Shown: positions 31,801 to 43,089 of the stretch, piece after piece
Layout of the letters: every line of letters begins with the position of its first letter
Numbering within the stretch: position 1 is the first letter of the stretch
NCBI GenBank assembly: GCA_021029095.1
Contig: JAJOHG010000009.1
Location: 868,001-932,000 of the forward strand
Direction of reading: 5' to 3'
Source: Phellopilus nigrolimitatus
Lineage: Eukaryota; Basidiomycota; Agaricomycetes; Hymenochaetales; Hymenochaetaceae
DNA: 64,000 nucleotides
Notes under the pieces: model-generated
Databases searched by the model: none
Seen by the model: only the letters and a program-made list of their open reading frames with translations
Told to the model about the DNA's origin: nothing
Position numbers and translations under genes: made by a program

Positions 31801-32582
31801 GCCATGCACATCAGAGTGGACCAGCTGCAACAGACCAGTAGAGCGATGGGACGCAAGTCTTGAGACATTCGACCTATGCTGCTTGCCTGCAATGCAAGGC
31901 TCGCAGATTGGGTCAGGCGACTCCAAAGACTTCACAATAATCCCCTTAACCATGTCCTGATCAATCAGTCTCTTGACATCCCCATGATTCAAGTGTGCAA
32001 AACGACGATGCCAAAGCGTTAAGTTGAGTGGACAGGTGCTAACCATGCCAGAGAATTGGGTCATGGGCACAACTTGTCCATTGAGGAACGCGGCATAGTT
32101 GGTGTTGATTGCAGCAGTGAAGAGGAGAGTGCCGTTGCGACGAAAGAGAATCTGATCAGACTTGATAGTGACAATGTAGGATTTGACACGAGTTAAATAC
32201 AGGACTGAGAGGAGATTGTTTCGAGATCTGGTACATGAAGAACGCGCTCAAACTCTAGCAGACGACCCTTCTTTCCATTGACCACTGGTTGAAAGCGGAC
32301 AGTCCCCATTCCAACTGAGTAAATAACGTCGTTGTTGGCGAGGCGGATGGGTGTGCGATTAGGGGTATATTGGTTGAACCAATGACGATGAGGTGTCATG
32401 TGGCAAGTGGCGCCTGTATCAACAATCCAGTCAGATCCTGCATCAGAGAGGAGGGGCGAGTTGGGATTGGTGAAGTCATGGGTACTTGCATTGCCAGCAA
32501 ACTCAGCAGACTGAGTCGACTCAGTGTCCTCCTGCGCCGCATTCGCCTTTGCCTTGCCCTTCCTCTTCTTCTTGTCCTTCAA
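28841..32582 (-). pseudogene. U2 copia polyprotein, multiply frameshifted
   Basis: Contains in order protease, integrase, linker, RT and RNase H segments, but split over several frames. For example, RNase H is cut near 29193 by an inserted A (CTGAAGTACGAC against CTGAAGTCGAC elsewhere) and RT near 29943 by an extra base. No Gag start remains. The breaks are all one-base changes and lie in the stretch suspected of poor sequence quality, so some may not be real. Confidence 0.8.
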
Positions 32583-32614
32583 CTCCTTGATCGCATCGTT
32601 ACACTTGTAGCAAG

Positions 32615-32894
32615 TGTGAGGCGGAGTGGTCTCACAACAAACACAGACAGTGACCTGAGTCCAATGGATGAGTGCAAAAGATTATATTATTATGGAAACT
32701 AAACATGCCTGAGTCCAATGGATGAGTGCAAAAGATAGAGAGCACCATCCATGGACTCTGCCGCTTCAAGGGAAGCATTACATAATACATCAACATGTCA
32801 GGTGACGCAGAACAAACAAGTCAGGAGTTCAAGTCACCTGGTACGCAAAATAATAAAAGGAAATAAAGTGTCCAAGATCATACTATATCCAATA
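32615..32894 (-). repeat. copia LTR of U3 (280 bp)
   Basis: Two bases longer than its sisters through an altered TATATTATTATGG run near 32685 and an extra A (GAACAAACAAG) near 32815. Confidence 0.9.
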
Positions 32895-34007
32895 CTCCCC
32901 CCTGATCTGACACGCCTGTCAATCACAGAAGACCCAGCATACCACGCATCTCAATCACCTTCACGCGTCCAAGCGCCTTGGTCATGATGTCAGCCGGCAT
33001 AGATTTGGTGGGGAGGTAGCGAATGTCAATAAGACCCGACTCAACCACATCTCGCAGCCAGTAGTGCCGCAAGTCCAAGTGCTTCATCCGACCATGATGT
33101 TCAGGGTTCCTGGCAACAGCAAGGGCAGATTGGTTGTCCACATAGAGTGTGGAAGGCGCATTGAACTCATAGCCAAATTCAGAGAACAAGTTGCGCAACC
33201 ACATAATCTCCTGACCACCCTGAACAGCAGAGATGTATTCCGCTTCAGTGGTGGAGAGTGTCACAATAGTCTGAAGTCGACTAGCCCAGCTGATAGCACC
33301 AGTTCCCATCTTAACCACCAGGCCGCTTGTAGAGCGCCTGTCATCCTCATCCCCTCCATGGTCCGCGTCAGTGAATGTGGTGAACAATTCAGACGAGTTC
33401 TTGTCAGGCGCATAAGTCAACTTCATGTCTTTGGTACCCTGAAGGTAACGACACAAGTGCTTTGCAGCCTTCCAGTGAGCAGGACCAGGATTAGAACTGA
33501 AGCGCGCAAGAAGTCCAACCGCATATGAGATGTCAGGACGCGTTGCCACAGCCAGATACATGAGTGCACCAATCAGCTGCCTGTAAGGGACAGTCTTCAT
33601 GAATGCGATCTCTTCTGGAGTGAGGGGACCCATGGACTTGCTGAGACGATGGCCTTCTGGTAGTGGAGTGGAAACCTCGCCGCATCCAGCCATTTCAAAG
33701 CGCTCAAGTAAGTCAGTGATGTACTGGCGCTGAGATAGGGATAGGGATCGTATTGAGCGGTCTCTCTCAATATGGACACCAAGCAGGAAGGAGGTAGGGC
33801 CAAGGTCGCGCAGTTTGAAGTGCTTTTCAAGTTCGCGCTTGACAAACAAGAATTGCTCCTTTGACTTTGCAGCAATGGTCATGTCATCACATAGACTGGA
33901 ATGATGATGCGCACATCGTCGCGTCTGTAGACCCAAATGCTGTTATCGCAGCGAACCAAAGAGAAGCCCATGCCCTTCAACACAGAGTCGAGTTCTTGTG
34001 CCATTGC

Positions 34008-34284
34008 TGTGAGGCGGAGTGGTCTCACAACAAACACAGACAGTGACCTGAGTCCATGGATGAGTGCAAAAGATAGTATATTAAGGAAACTAACATGCCT
34101 GAGTCCAATGGATGAGTGCAAAAGATAGAGAGCACCATCCATGGACTCTGCCGCTTCAAGGGAAGCATTACATAATACATCAACATGTCAGGTGACGCAG
34201 AACAACAAGTCAGGAGTTCAAGTCACCCTGGTACGCAAAATAATAAAAGGAATAAAAGTGTCCAAGATCATACTATATCCAATA
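34008..34284 (-). repeat. copia LTR of N2, 3' (277 bp)
   Basis: Carries several one-base differences from 39816-40093: GTCCATGG for GTCCAATGG, CTAACATG for CTAAACATG, CACCCTGG for CACCTGG. Confidence 0.9.
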
Positions 34285-34329
34285 CTCCCCCTGATCTGAC
34301 ACGCCTGTCAATCACAAAAGACCTAGCAT

Positions 34330-37300
34330 GCCACGCATCTCAATCACCTTCACGCGTCCAAGCGCCTTGGTCATGATGTCAGCCGGCATAGACTTGGTGG
34401 GGAGGGTAGCGAATGTCAATAAGACCCGACTCAACCACATCGCGCAGCCAATAGTGCCGCAAGTCCAGGTGCTTCATCGTCCATGGTGTTCAGGGTTCCT
34501 GGCAACAGCAAGGGCAGATTGGTTGTCCACATAGAGTGTGGAGGGCGCATTGAACTCATAGCCAAATTCTGAGAACAAGTTGCGCAACCACATAATCTCC
34601 TGACCACCCTGAACAGCAGAGATGTATTCCGCTTCAGTGGTCGAGAGAGTGACAATAGTCTGAAGTCGACTAGCCCAGCTGATAGCACCAGTTCCCATCT
34701 TAACCACCAGGCCGCTTGTAGAGCGCCTGTCATCCTCATCCCCTCCATGGTCCGCGTCAGTGAATGTGGTGAACAATTCAGACGAGTTCTTGTCAGGCGC
34801 ATAAGTCAACTTCATGTCTTTGGTACCCTGAAGGTAACGACACAAGTGCTTTGCAGCCTTCCAGTGAGCAGGACCAGGATTAGAACTGAAGCGCGCAAGA
34901 AGTCCAACCTGCATATGAGATGTCAGGACGCGTTGCCACAGCCAGATACATGAGTGCACCAATCAGCTGCCTGTAGGGACAGTCTTCATGAATGCGATCT
35001 CTTCTGGAGTGAGGGGACCCATGGACTTGCTGAGACGATGGCCTTCTGGTAAATGGAGTAGAAACCTCGCTGCATCCAGCCATTTCAAAACGCTCAAGTA
35101 AGTCAGTGATGTACTGGCGCTGAGATAGGGATAGGGATCGGATTGAGCGGTCTCTCTCAATATGGACACCAAGCAGGAAGGAGGTAGGGCCGAGGTCGCG
35201 CAGTTTGAAGTGCTTTTCAAGTTCGCGCTTGACAAACAAGAATTGCTCCTTTGACTTTGCAGCAATGGTCATGTCATCCACATAGACTGGAATGATGATG
35301 CGCACATCGTCGCGTCTGTAGACCCAAATGCTGTTGTCGCAGCGAACCAGAGAGAAGCCCATGCCCTTCAACACAGAGTCGAGTTTCTTGTGCCATTGGC
35401 GCCCAGCCTGCTTCAAGCCATAGATCGCCTTAGCAAGCTTAAGCACAAAGCCGGCACCATAGTACTCCTCAAATCCTTCTGGTTGATCCATGTAGACGTC
35501 ATGATCCAAGTCACCATTGAGGAACGCAGTGGAAATGTCAATGCTGAACAACTCCAGGTCCTCAATTGCAGCCAAGGCCAGTATAGCGCGAAGTGCAGCC
35601 CACTTGGCAGTAGGAGCAAACACCTGTGCAAACTCTAAGCCAGGGCGCTGTGAGTAACCCTTTGCCACCAATCGCGCCTTATGCCTGTCCACTGAGCCAT
35701 CTGCCTTGCGCTTGAGTTTGAACACCCACCGACAGCCAATGGTCTTACGACCAGAAGGAAGTCTGACTGGGGTGAAGGTGCCATTCTCAACAAGACTGAT
35801 AAACTCGTCCATTGCAGCCTGTTCCCAGAGGGAAGCGTCAGGACGTCCCTTGATGTCTCTCCAGTGTACTGGCTCAGGACCATACTGGGTGCGCACCTCC
35901 GCAGAGAAGACATGCTCAAAGCAGTTTGTAGACTTCAACACATGATTGTGTGCGTCCTCAAAACTGATGTAGCAGTCCTCAAGTGCCGCATTTGCCCCAA
36001 AGTCCATAAGTCCAGCAAACATAAGCGCCTCAGCCTGCATCTCATCCTCAGACATGATGTCTAACTCGTCACTGCGCTCAATCACAGGCTCAGGTGTAGG
36101 TGCTGCTGCTGGTGCTGGTGCAGCTGGAGCCCTAGGAATGCGACGACCTGGATAATCTGCAAGTGGATTAATCACTGCATCTCTGTACCCATGCAAGGGA
36201 CGCGGCTGAGGGCGCCAAGACGTTGAAGGCCAAGAAGGCGCTTCAGGTGCAGGAGTAGACTCAGGTGCAGGAGTGGGAGCAGGAGGTTCCTTGGGTCGTT
36301 TCGCAGGAGGAGGGTGAGCAGAGGGAGAGAAGACAGGAGGGTCAGGAGGTACATCCGATGGAGCTCGCTCGCGCTTTACAGCAGGCCGAGTTGGAGTCAC
36401 CGGAGGTGGTGCAGGACGAAAGGGAGGAGTGACTGGAGCTGGTGGGGGACGAGGAGGAGGAGTGGCAGGACGAGGAGGAGGAGCTGGTGGATTAGCAGGG
36501 AGAAGAAGTGGCGGAACATCATCCACATCGCCATCTCCCCCTTGTTCCGGCACAGCTGTAGCCTCTGGAGGAGTTGGAACCCTTAAGTCAACAGGGGACC
36601 TGGTATTTCCAGGGAACACGCGCTCATCAAACTGAGCAGAGTCACTAATGACCTCTTTGCGCGTTATGGAGTTCCAGAATATCCAGCCTTTGTAGTTCTC
36701 AGGGTAACCAATGAAGGAGCATTTTTGCGTGTGTGACTGGAGCTGTTTGCGCATATCTTTCTTGACATGCACATAGGAGGTGCAGCCAAATACTCGAAAA
36801 TGCGACACATCCGGCTTGGAATTGTGCCACAGCTCATAGGGCGTCTTGCCCTGAACAGCAGAAGTAGGAGAGCGATTGTGCACATGAACAAAAGCATTGA
36901 CCGCGTCCCACCAGAAACTGGCAGGCAGGTGTGCTTCATTCAGCATAGTGGTAATGCCCTCAGCCAAAGTGCGATTAGCGCGCTCAGCTACTCCATTCTG
37001 GTGGGGTTCATCACGAACAGTGTGTTGCCGGTGAATCCCTTCAGAAATGCAGAATTGCTCCCATGCCTTGGGCATGTATTCTCCTCCCTTGTCATCGCGC
37101 GTCGCTTTGATCTTCAGGTTGAGCTGGTTCTCTGCATGTGCTTTGTAGCGCTTGAAAGCGTCAAATGCATCGCTTTTCTTTTTAAGGGGTATGACTCCCC
37201 AACGCCGACTGAAATCATCAATGAATGTGATCCAGTAACGATAACCATGCCGAGTTTGAACTGGCAGAGGGCCATGCACATCAGAGTGGACCAGCTGCAA

Positions 37301-38815
37301 CAGACCAGTAGAACGATGCGATGCAAGTCTTGAGACATTCGACCTATGCTGCTTGCCTGCAATGCAAGGCTCGCAGATTGGGTCAGGCGACTCCATAGAC
37401 TTCACAGTAATCCCCTTAACCATGTCATGATCAATCAGTCTTTTGACATCCCCATGATTCAAGTGCGCAAAACGACGATGCCAGAGCGTTAAGTCGAGTG
37501 GACAGGTGCTAACCATGCCAGAGAATTGGGTCATGGGCACAACTTGTCCATTGAGGAACGCGGCGTAGTTGGTGTTGATTGCAGCAGTGAAGAGGAGAGT
37601 GCCGTTGCGACGAAATAGAATCTGATCAGACTTGATGGTGACAATGTATGATTTGACACGAGTTAAATACAGGACTGAGAGGAGATTGTTTCTGAGATCT
37701 GGTACATGAAGAACACGCTCAAACTCTAGCAGACGACCCTTCTTTCCATTGACCACTGGTTGAAAGCGGACAGTCCCCATTCCAACTGAGTAAATAACGT
37801 CGTTGTTGGCGAGGCGGATGGGTGTGCGATTAGGGGTATATTGGTTGAACCAATGACGATGAGGTGTCATGTGGCAAGTGGCGCCTGTATCAACAATCCA
37901 GTCAGATCCTGCATCAGAGAGGAGGGGCGAGTTGGGATTGGTGAAGTCATGGGTACTTGCATTGCCAGCAAACTCAGCAGACTGAGTCGATTCTGTATCC
38001 TCCTGCGCCGCATTCGCCTTTGCCTTGCCTCCCCTCTTCTTCTTGTCCTTCAACTCCTTCATTGCATCACGACGCTTGTAGCAAGTTGCTTCAAGGTGGT
38101 TCTTCATGCCGCAGAAATCGCAGACAAGAGGCTGAGACGAGGAGGAGGACGATGAAGTCGATTTGGAGGATGGAGTAGAGGTCTTGAGAGCGAGTGCAGA
38201 GTCTGCAGCACGAGGGCCACTAGCTTTCTGCTCCTGCAAGAACGCTTTCTTGACGGTCTCGAGGGTGAAGGTAGGCATAAGCAGCAGGGCAGATCGGAAG
38301 GCTTTGTACTCGTCTGGGAGGGCGCGAATAAGACACATGGACGCAAGCTCATCCTCGAACTGGACAAGGGTGAGCTTGGAGCTGCGCGCATTCCTGAGCT
38401 TGTGCAACGACTCCTCAACGCGAGCAGTGAGTGCAGTAAGCGACTCGTCCTCGGCTTTGGCAATGCTGAAGAACTCGTCATAGGCAATGAAACGCGACGC
38501 CGCATTGTCCTGCTGGTTGAGCTCCTTCAGCTTCTTCAACATCTCCACTGGGTTATCCAAATCGTCCTGAACCAGGATCTGCATGCCATGCTCGAGTTTT
38601 CCGTAGATAAAACCGGCTGCTTGCTCCGATTTCTCCTCCCATGCCTCCTGCTCCTCTGCCTTTGATGGTTTCGTCGCAATGCCAGAGGCGATGCGCCAGA
38701 GAGTCTTGGCTTGGAGAGCAGCTCGCATTTCGAGTTTCCATGTCGCATAGTTGCTGTCATTGAGCTTAGCGAAGGAAAATGTTGATTGCGAGTCGGAGGT
38801 GGTAGATGCGGACAT
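34330..38815 (-). pseudogene. copia polyprotein of N2, broken near its 3' end
   Basis: Start ATG at 38813-38815. Gag, zinc knuckle, protease, integrase and RT up to past YVDDM are open and nearly identical to N1. From about 35050 downwards one-base indels (GGTAAATGGAG, TGTAGGGACAG, CAACCTGCATATG) shift the frame several times through the RT C-terminus and RNase H. If these indels are sequence errors, this would be an intact duplicate of the N1 polyprotein. Confidence 0.88.
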
Positions 38816-39798
38816 GACGATGAGAGCGATGGTAGATGATGGTGGTGCGAGTGAGAGTGCGAAGTTGGGGATCAAACGGACAAGCGGTTGGGGCGTGATG
38901 GCCGAAAACGTGTACAAGCCGAATTACGCGATTTGCAGATATCAGATCAATACCAGCCAAACAGATTCCAAACACCCAAAATGATTGATGTATACACAGA
39001 ATCGTCGCAAGACAGTGCTGGTCTGTCAGTCTGTTAAGACTCCGCAGGCACCGCTGGATGAGAGAGGCTCTAGGCTTAAGTAAACACTTAGAAAAGCGTC
39101 ACAAAGGGCAAACTAAGGCCCTGCAGTCAAGCTTCACAACCAATAGACTATCTGATCCAACAACAACCAAATGGAATGAAATGGGTCTGAACTGCCAAGT
39201 ACCAGAGCTGGCAAACCGCGCAAAACGCGACACAGAGGGGGAACGGGTGGAGCGATTGAGACGCAAATCAACACACACCGAGACGACGTGAGCACGAGCA
39301 CGTGTGTAAAATCGCAGAGCGATCGAGCAAGAACTGAGTCCGCTATGCAGAGACGATGCAGGGAGCAGACAAACAGACAGATAGAGACTGCAAAAGTCGA
39401 AATCGATGCAGCACCCTCAAATCGAAGTCGAATCGGCCACAAGTTGGTACGACAAGTGGGACCAGAGTAACGGGACGACGTGTGAAGTTACAGCACGATC
39501 CGTCCAGCCGATTTTGTGCGATGAGACGAAATGCAGAGAGTGCAGATGAGGGGATGATAAGGATGGATGTCGATGCAGAGGGGTGTAGAGTGCCAGCAAG
39601 TGCGAATGGCGGCACGAAAATCGACACAAAGACGACGGACACACCACAGAACCCAACCCTGCGATTACAGCCCAATCCGAACAGCCAGAACTTTGCAGTT
39701 GACAGAAACTCTTCCAGAGGGACCAGATCAACTCCGATTTGAACGAAAATCAAGGAGGATGTTGTCGACGGTGTACTGAACGTTGTTGTGAAGTTACA
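38816..39798 (-). other. 5' leader of N2
   Basis: Same as the N1 leader over the stretches compared. No gene seen. Confidence 0.6.
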
Positions 39799-39815
39799 GC
39801 GCAAGGCTCATAACC

Positions 39816-40093
39816 TGTGAGGCGGAGTGGTCTCACAACAAACACAGACAGTGACCTGAGTCCAATGGATGAGTGCAAAAGATAGTATATTAAGGAAACT
39901 AAACATGCCTGAGTCCAATGGATGAGTGCAAAAGATAGAGAGCACCATCCATGGACTCTGCCGCTTCAAGGGAAGCATTACATAATACATCAACATGTCA
40001 GGTGACGCAGAACAACAAGTCAGGAGTTCAAGTCACCTGGTACGCAAAATAATAAAAGGAATAAAAGTGTCCAAGATCATACTATATCCAATA
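39816..40093 (-). repeat. copia LTR of N2, 5' (278 bp)
   Basis: Matches the N1 LTRs; followed by TTGGC. Confidence 0.93.
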
Positions 40094-42783
40094 TTGGCGC
40101 CCAGCTTGCTTGAGACCATAGATTGCCTTAGCAAGCTTAAGCACAAAACCGGCGCCATAGTACTCCTCAAACCCTTCTGGCTGATCCATGTAGACGTCAT
40201 GATCCAAGTCACCATTGAGGAACGCAGTGGAGATGTCAATGCTGAACAACTCTAGGTCCTCAATTGCAGCCAAGGCCAGTATAGCGCGAAGTGCAGCCCA
40301 CTTGGCAGTAGGAGCAAACACCTGTGCAAACTCTAAGCCAGGGCGCTGTGAGTAACCCTTTGCCACCAATCGCGCCTTGTGCCTGTCCACTGAGCCATCT
40401 GCCTTGCGCTTGAGTTTGAACACCCACCGACAGCCAATGGTCTTGCGACCAGAAGGAAGTCTGACTGGGGTGAAGGTGCCATTCTCAACAAGACTGATAA
40501 ACTCGTCCATTGCAGCCTGTTCCCAGAGGGAAGCGTCAGGACGTCCTTTGATGTCTCTCCAGTGTACTGGCTCAGGACCATACTGGGTGCGCACCTCCGC
40601 AGAGAAGACATGCTCAAAACAGTTTGTAGACTTCAACACATGATTGTGTGCGTCCTCAAAACTGATGTAGCAGTCCTCAAGTGCCGCATTTGCCCCAAAG
40701 TCCATAAGCCCAGCAAACATAAGCGCCTCAGCCTGCATCTCATCCTCAGACATGATGTCTAACTCGTCACTGCGCTCAATCACAGGCTCAGGTGTAGGTG
40801 CTGCTGCTGGTGCTGGTGCAGCTGGAGCCCTAGGAATGCGACGACCTGGATAATCTGCAAGTGGATTAATCACTGCATCTCTGTACCCATGCAAGGGACG
40901 CAGCTGAGGGCGCCATGACGTTGAAGGCCAAGAAGGCGCTTCAGGTGCAGGTGTAGGCTCAGGTGCAGGAGTAGAAGCAGGAGGTTCCTTAGGTCGTTTT
41001 GCAGGTGGAGGGTGAGCAGAAGGAGAAGACACAGGAGGGTCAGGAGGGACATCAGATGGTGCTCGCTCGCGCTTTACAGCAGGCCGAGTTGGAGTCACCG
41101 GAGGTGGTGCAGGGCGAAAAGGAGGAGTGACTGGAGCTGGTGGAGAACGAGGAGGAGGAGTGGCAGGACGAGGAGGAGGAGCTGGTGGATTAGCAGGGAG
41201 AAGAAGTGGCGGAACATCATCCACATCGCCATCTCCCCCTTGTTCCGGCACAGCTGTAGCCTCTGGAGGAGTTGGAACCCTTAAGTCGACAGGAGACCTG
41301 GTATTTCCAGGGAACACGCGCTCATCAAACTGAGCAGAGTCACTAATGACCTCTTTGCGCGTTATGGAGTTCCAGAATATCCAGCCTTTGTAGTTCTCAG
41401 GGTAACCAATGAAGGAGCATTTCTGCGTGTGTGACTGGAGCTGTTTGCGCATATCTTTCTTGACATGCACATAGGAGGTGCAGCCAAATACTCGAAAATG
41501 CGACACATCCGGCTTGGAATTGTGCCACAGCTCATAGGGCGTCTTGCCCTGGACAGCAGAAGTTGGAGAGTGATTGTGCACATGAACAAAAGCATTGACC
41601 GCATCCCACCAGAGACTGGCAGGCAGGTGTGCTTCGTTCAGCATAGTAGTAATGCCCTCAGCCAAAGTGCGATTCGCTCGCTCAGCTACTCCATTCTGGT
41701 GGGGTTCATCACGAACAGTGTGTTGCCGGTGAATCCCTTCAGATATGCAGAATTGCTCCCATGCCTTGGGCATGTATTCTCCTCCCTTGTCATCGCGAGT
41801 CGCTTTAATCTTCAGGTTGAGCTGGTTCTCTGCATGTGCTTTGTAGCGTTTGAAAGCGTCAAATGCATCGCTTTTCTTCTTAAGGGGTATGACTCCCCAG
41901 CGCCGACTGTAATCATCAATGAATGTGATCCAGTAACGATAACCATGCCGAGTTTGAACTGGCAGAGGGCCATGCACATCAGAGTGGACCAGCTGCAACA
42001 GACCAGTAGAGCGATGGGACGCAAGTCTTGAGACATTCGACCTATGCTGCTTGCCTGCAATGCAAGGCTCGCAGATTGGGTCAGGCGACTCCAAAGACTT
42101 CACAATAATCCCCTTAACCATGTCCTGATCAATCAGTCTCTTGACATCCCCATGATTCAAGTGTGCAAAACGACGATGCCAAAGCGTTAAGTTGAGTGGA
42201 CAGGTGCTAACCATGCCAGAGAATTGGGTCATGGGCACAACTTGTCCATTGAGGAACGCGGCATAGTTGGTGTTGATTGCAGCAGTGAAGAGGAGAGTGC
42301 CGTTGCGACGAAAGAGAATCTGATCAGACTTGATAGTGACAATGTAGGATTTGACACGAGTTAAATACAGGACTGAGAGGAGATTGTTTCGAAGATCTGG
42401 TACATGAAGAACGCGCTCAAACTCTAGCAGACGACCCTTCTTTCCATTGACCACTGGTTGAAAGCGGACAGTCCCCATTCCAACTGAGTAAATAACGTCG
42501 TTGTTGGCGAGGCGGATGGGTGTGCGATTAGGGGTATATTGGTTGAACCAATGACGATGAGGTGTCATGTGGCAAGTGGCGCCTGTATCAACAATCCAGT
42601 CAGATCCTGCATCAGAGAGGAGGGGCGAGTTGGGATTGGTGAAGTCATGGGTACTTGCATTGCCAGCAAACTCAGCAGACTGAGTCGACTCAGTGTCCTC
42701 CTGCGCCGCATTCGCCTTTGCCTTGCCCTTCCTCTTCTTCTTGTCCTTCAACTCCTTGATCGCATCGTTACACTTGTAGCAAG
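40094..42783 (-). pseudogene. U3 copia polyprotein, upstream part
   Basis: 889-codon open frame covering protease, integrase, linker and the start of RT, ending at the N2 insertion. The encoded sequence is the same as 25845-28534. No ATG at its head. The downstream RT/RNase H part is at 32923-34007 with frame breaks. Confidence 0.9.
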
Positions 42784-43061
42784 TGTGAGGCGGAGTGGTC
42801 TCACAACAAACACAGACAGTGACCTGAGTCCAATGGATGAGTGCAAAAGATTATATATTATGGAAACTAAACATGCCTGAGTCCAATGGATGAGTGCAAA
42901 AGATAGAGAGCACCATCCATGGACTCTGCCGCTTCAAGGGAAGCATTACATAATACATCAACATGTCAGGTGACGCAGAACAACAAGTCAGGAGTTCAAG
43001 TCACCTGGTACGCAAAATAATAAAAGGAAATAAAGTGTCCAAGATCATACTATATCCAATA
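42784..43061 (-). repeat. copia LTR of U4 (278 bp)
   Basis: Standard LTR after the GCAAG junction. Confidence 0.92.
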
Positions 43062-43089
43062 CTCCCCCCTGATCTGACACGCCTGTCAA

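Larger units (their letters stand above)
28535..32614 (-). mobile_element. array unit U2: truncated copia, mosaic
   Basis: LTR 28535-28812 and body to the GCAAG|LTR junction at 32614; 4080 bp. The frame is broken by many single-base indels (near 29193, 29507, 29653, 29943, 30837, 31073, 32222), unlike U4, which is open throughout. From about 28.9 to 30.45 kb its substitutions match the N1 subfamily (CATCCGTCCATGG, GGTCTTACGACC). From about 30.54 kb they match the U4 type (AAGCCCAGC, GGACGCAGCTGAGGG). Confidence 0.85.
34008..40093 (-). mobile_element. Ty1/copia element N2, full length (duplicate of N1)
   Basis: Complete copy at the same TTGGC site (intact on the right, 40094-40098; ATTGC on the left through a one-base loss). 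The 5' LTR is 39816-40093 and the primer site 39799-39815. Clean from about 35.1 kb rightwards, with small indels in the left kilobase. The offset from N1 is 14250 bp at the left end and 14249 bp at the right. Confidence 0.92.
32615..42783 (-). mobile_element. array unit U3: truncated copia holding nested N2 (duplicate of U1)
   Basis: Same plan as U1 shifted by about 14.25 kb: LTR 32615-32894, 3' body to 34007, nested N2 34008-40093, upstream body 40094-42783, GCAAG|LTR junction. The N2 insertion point is identical to that of N1, so the unit was copied after the insertion. Confidence 0.9.
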
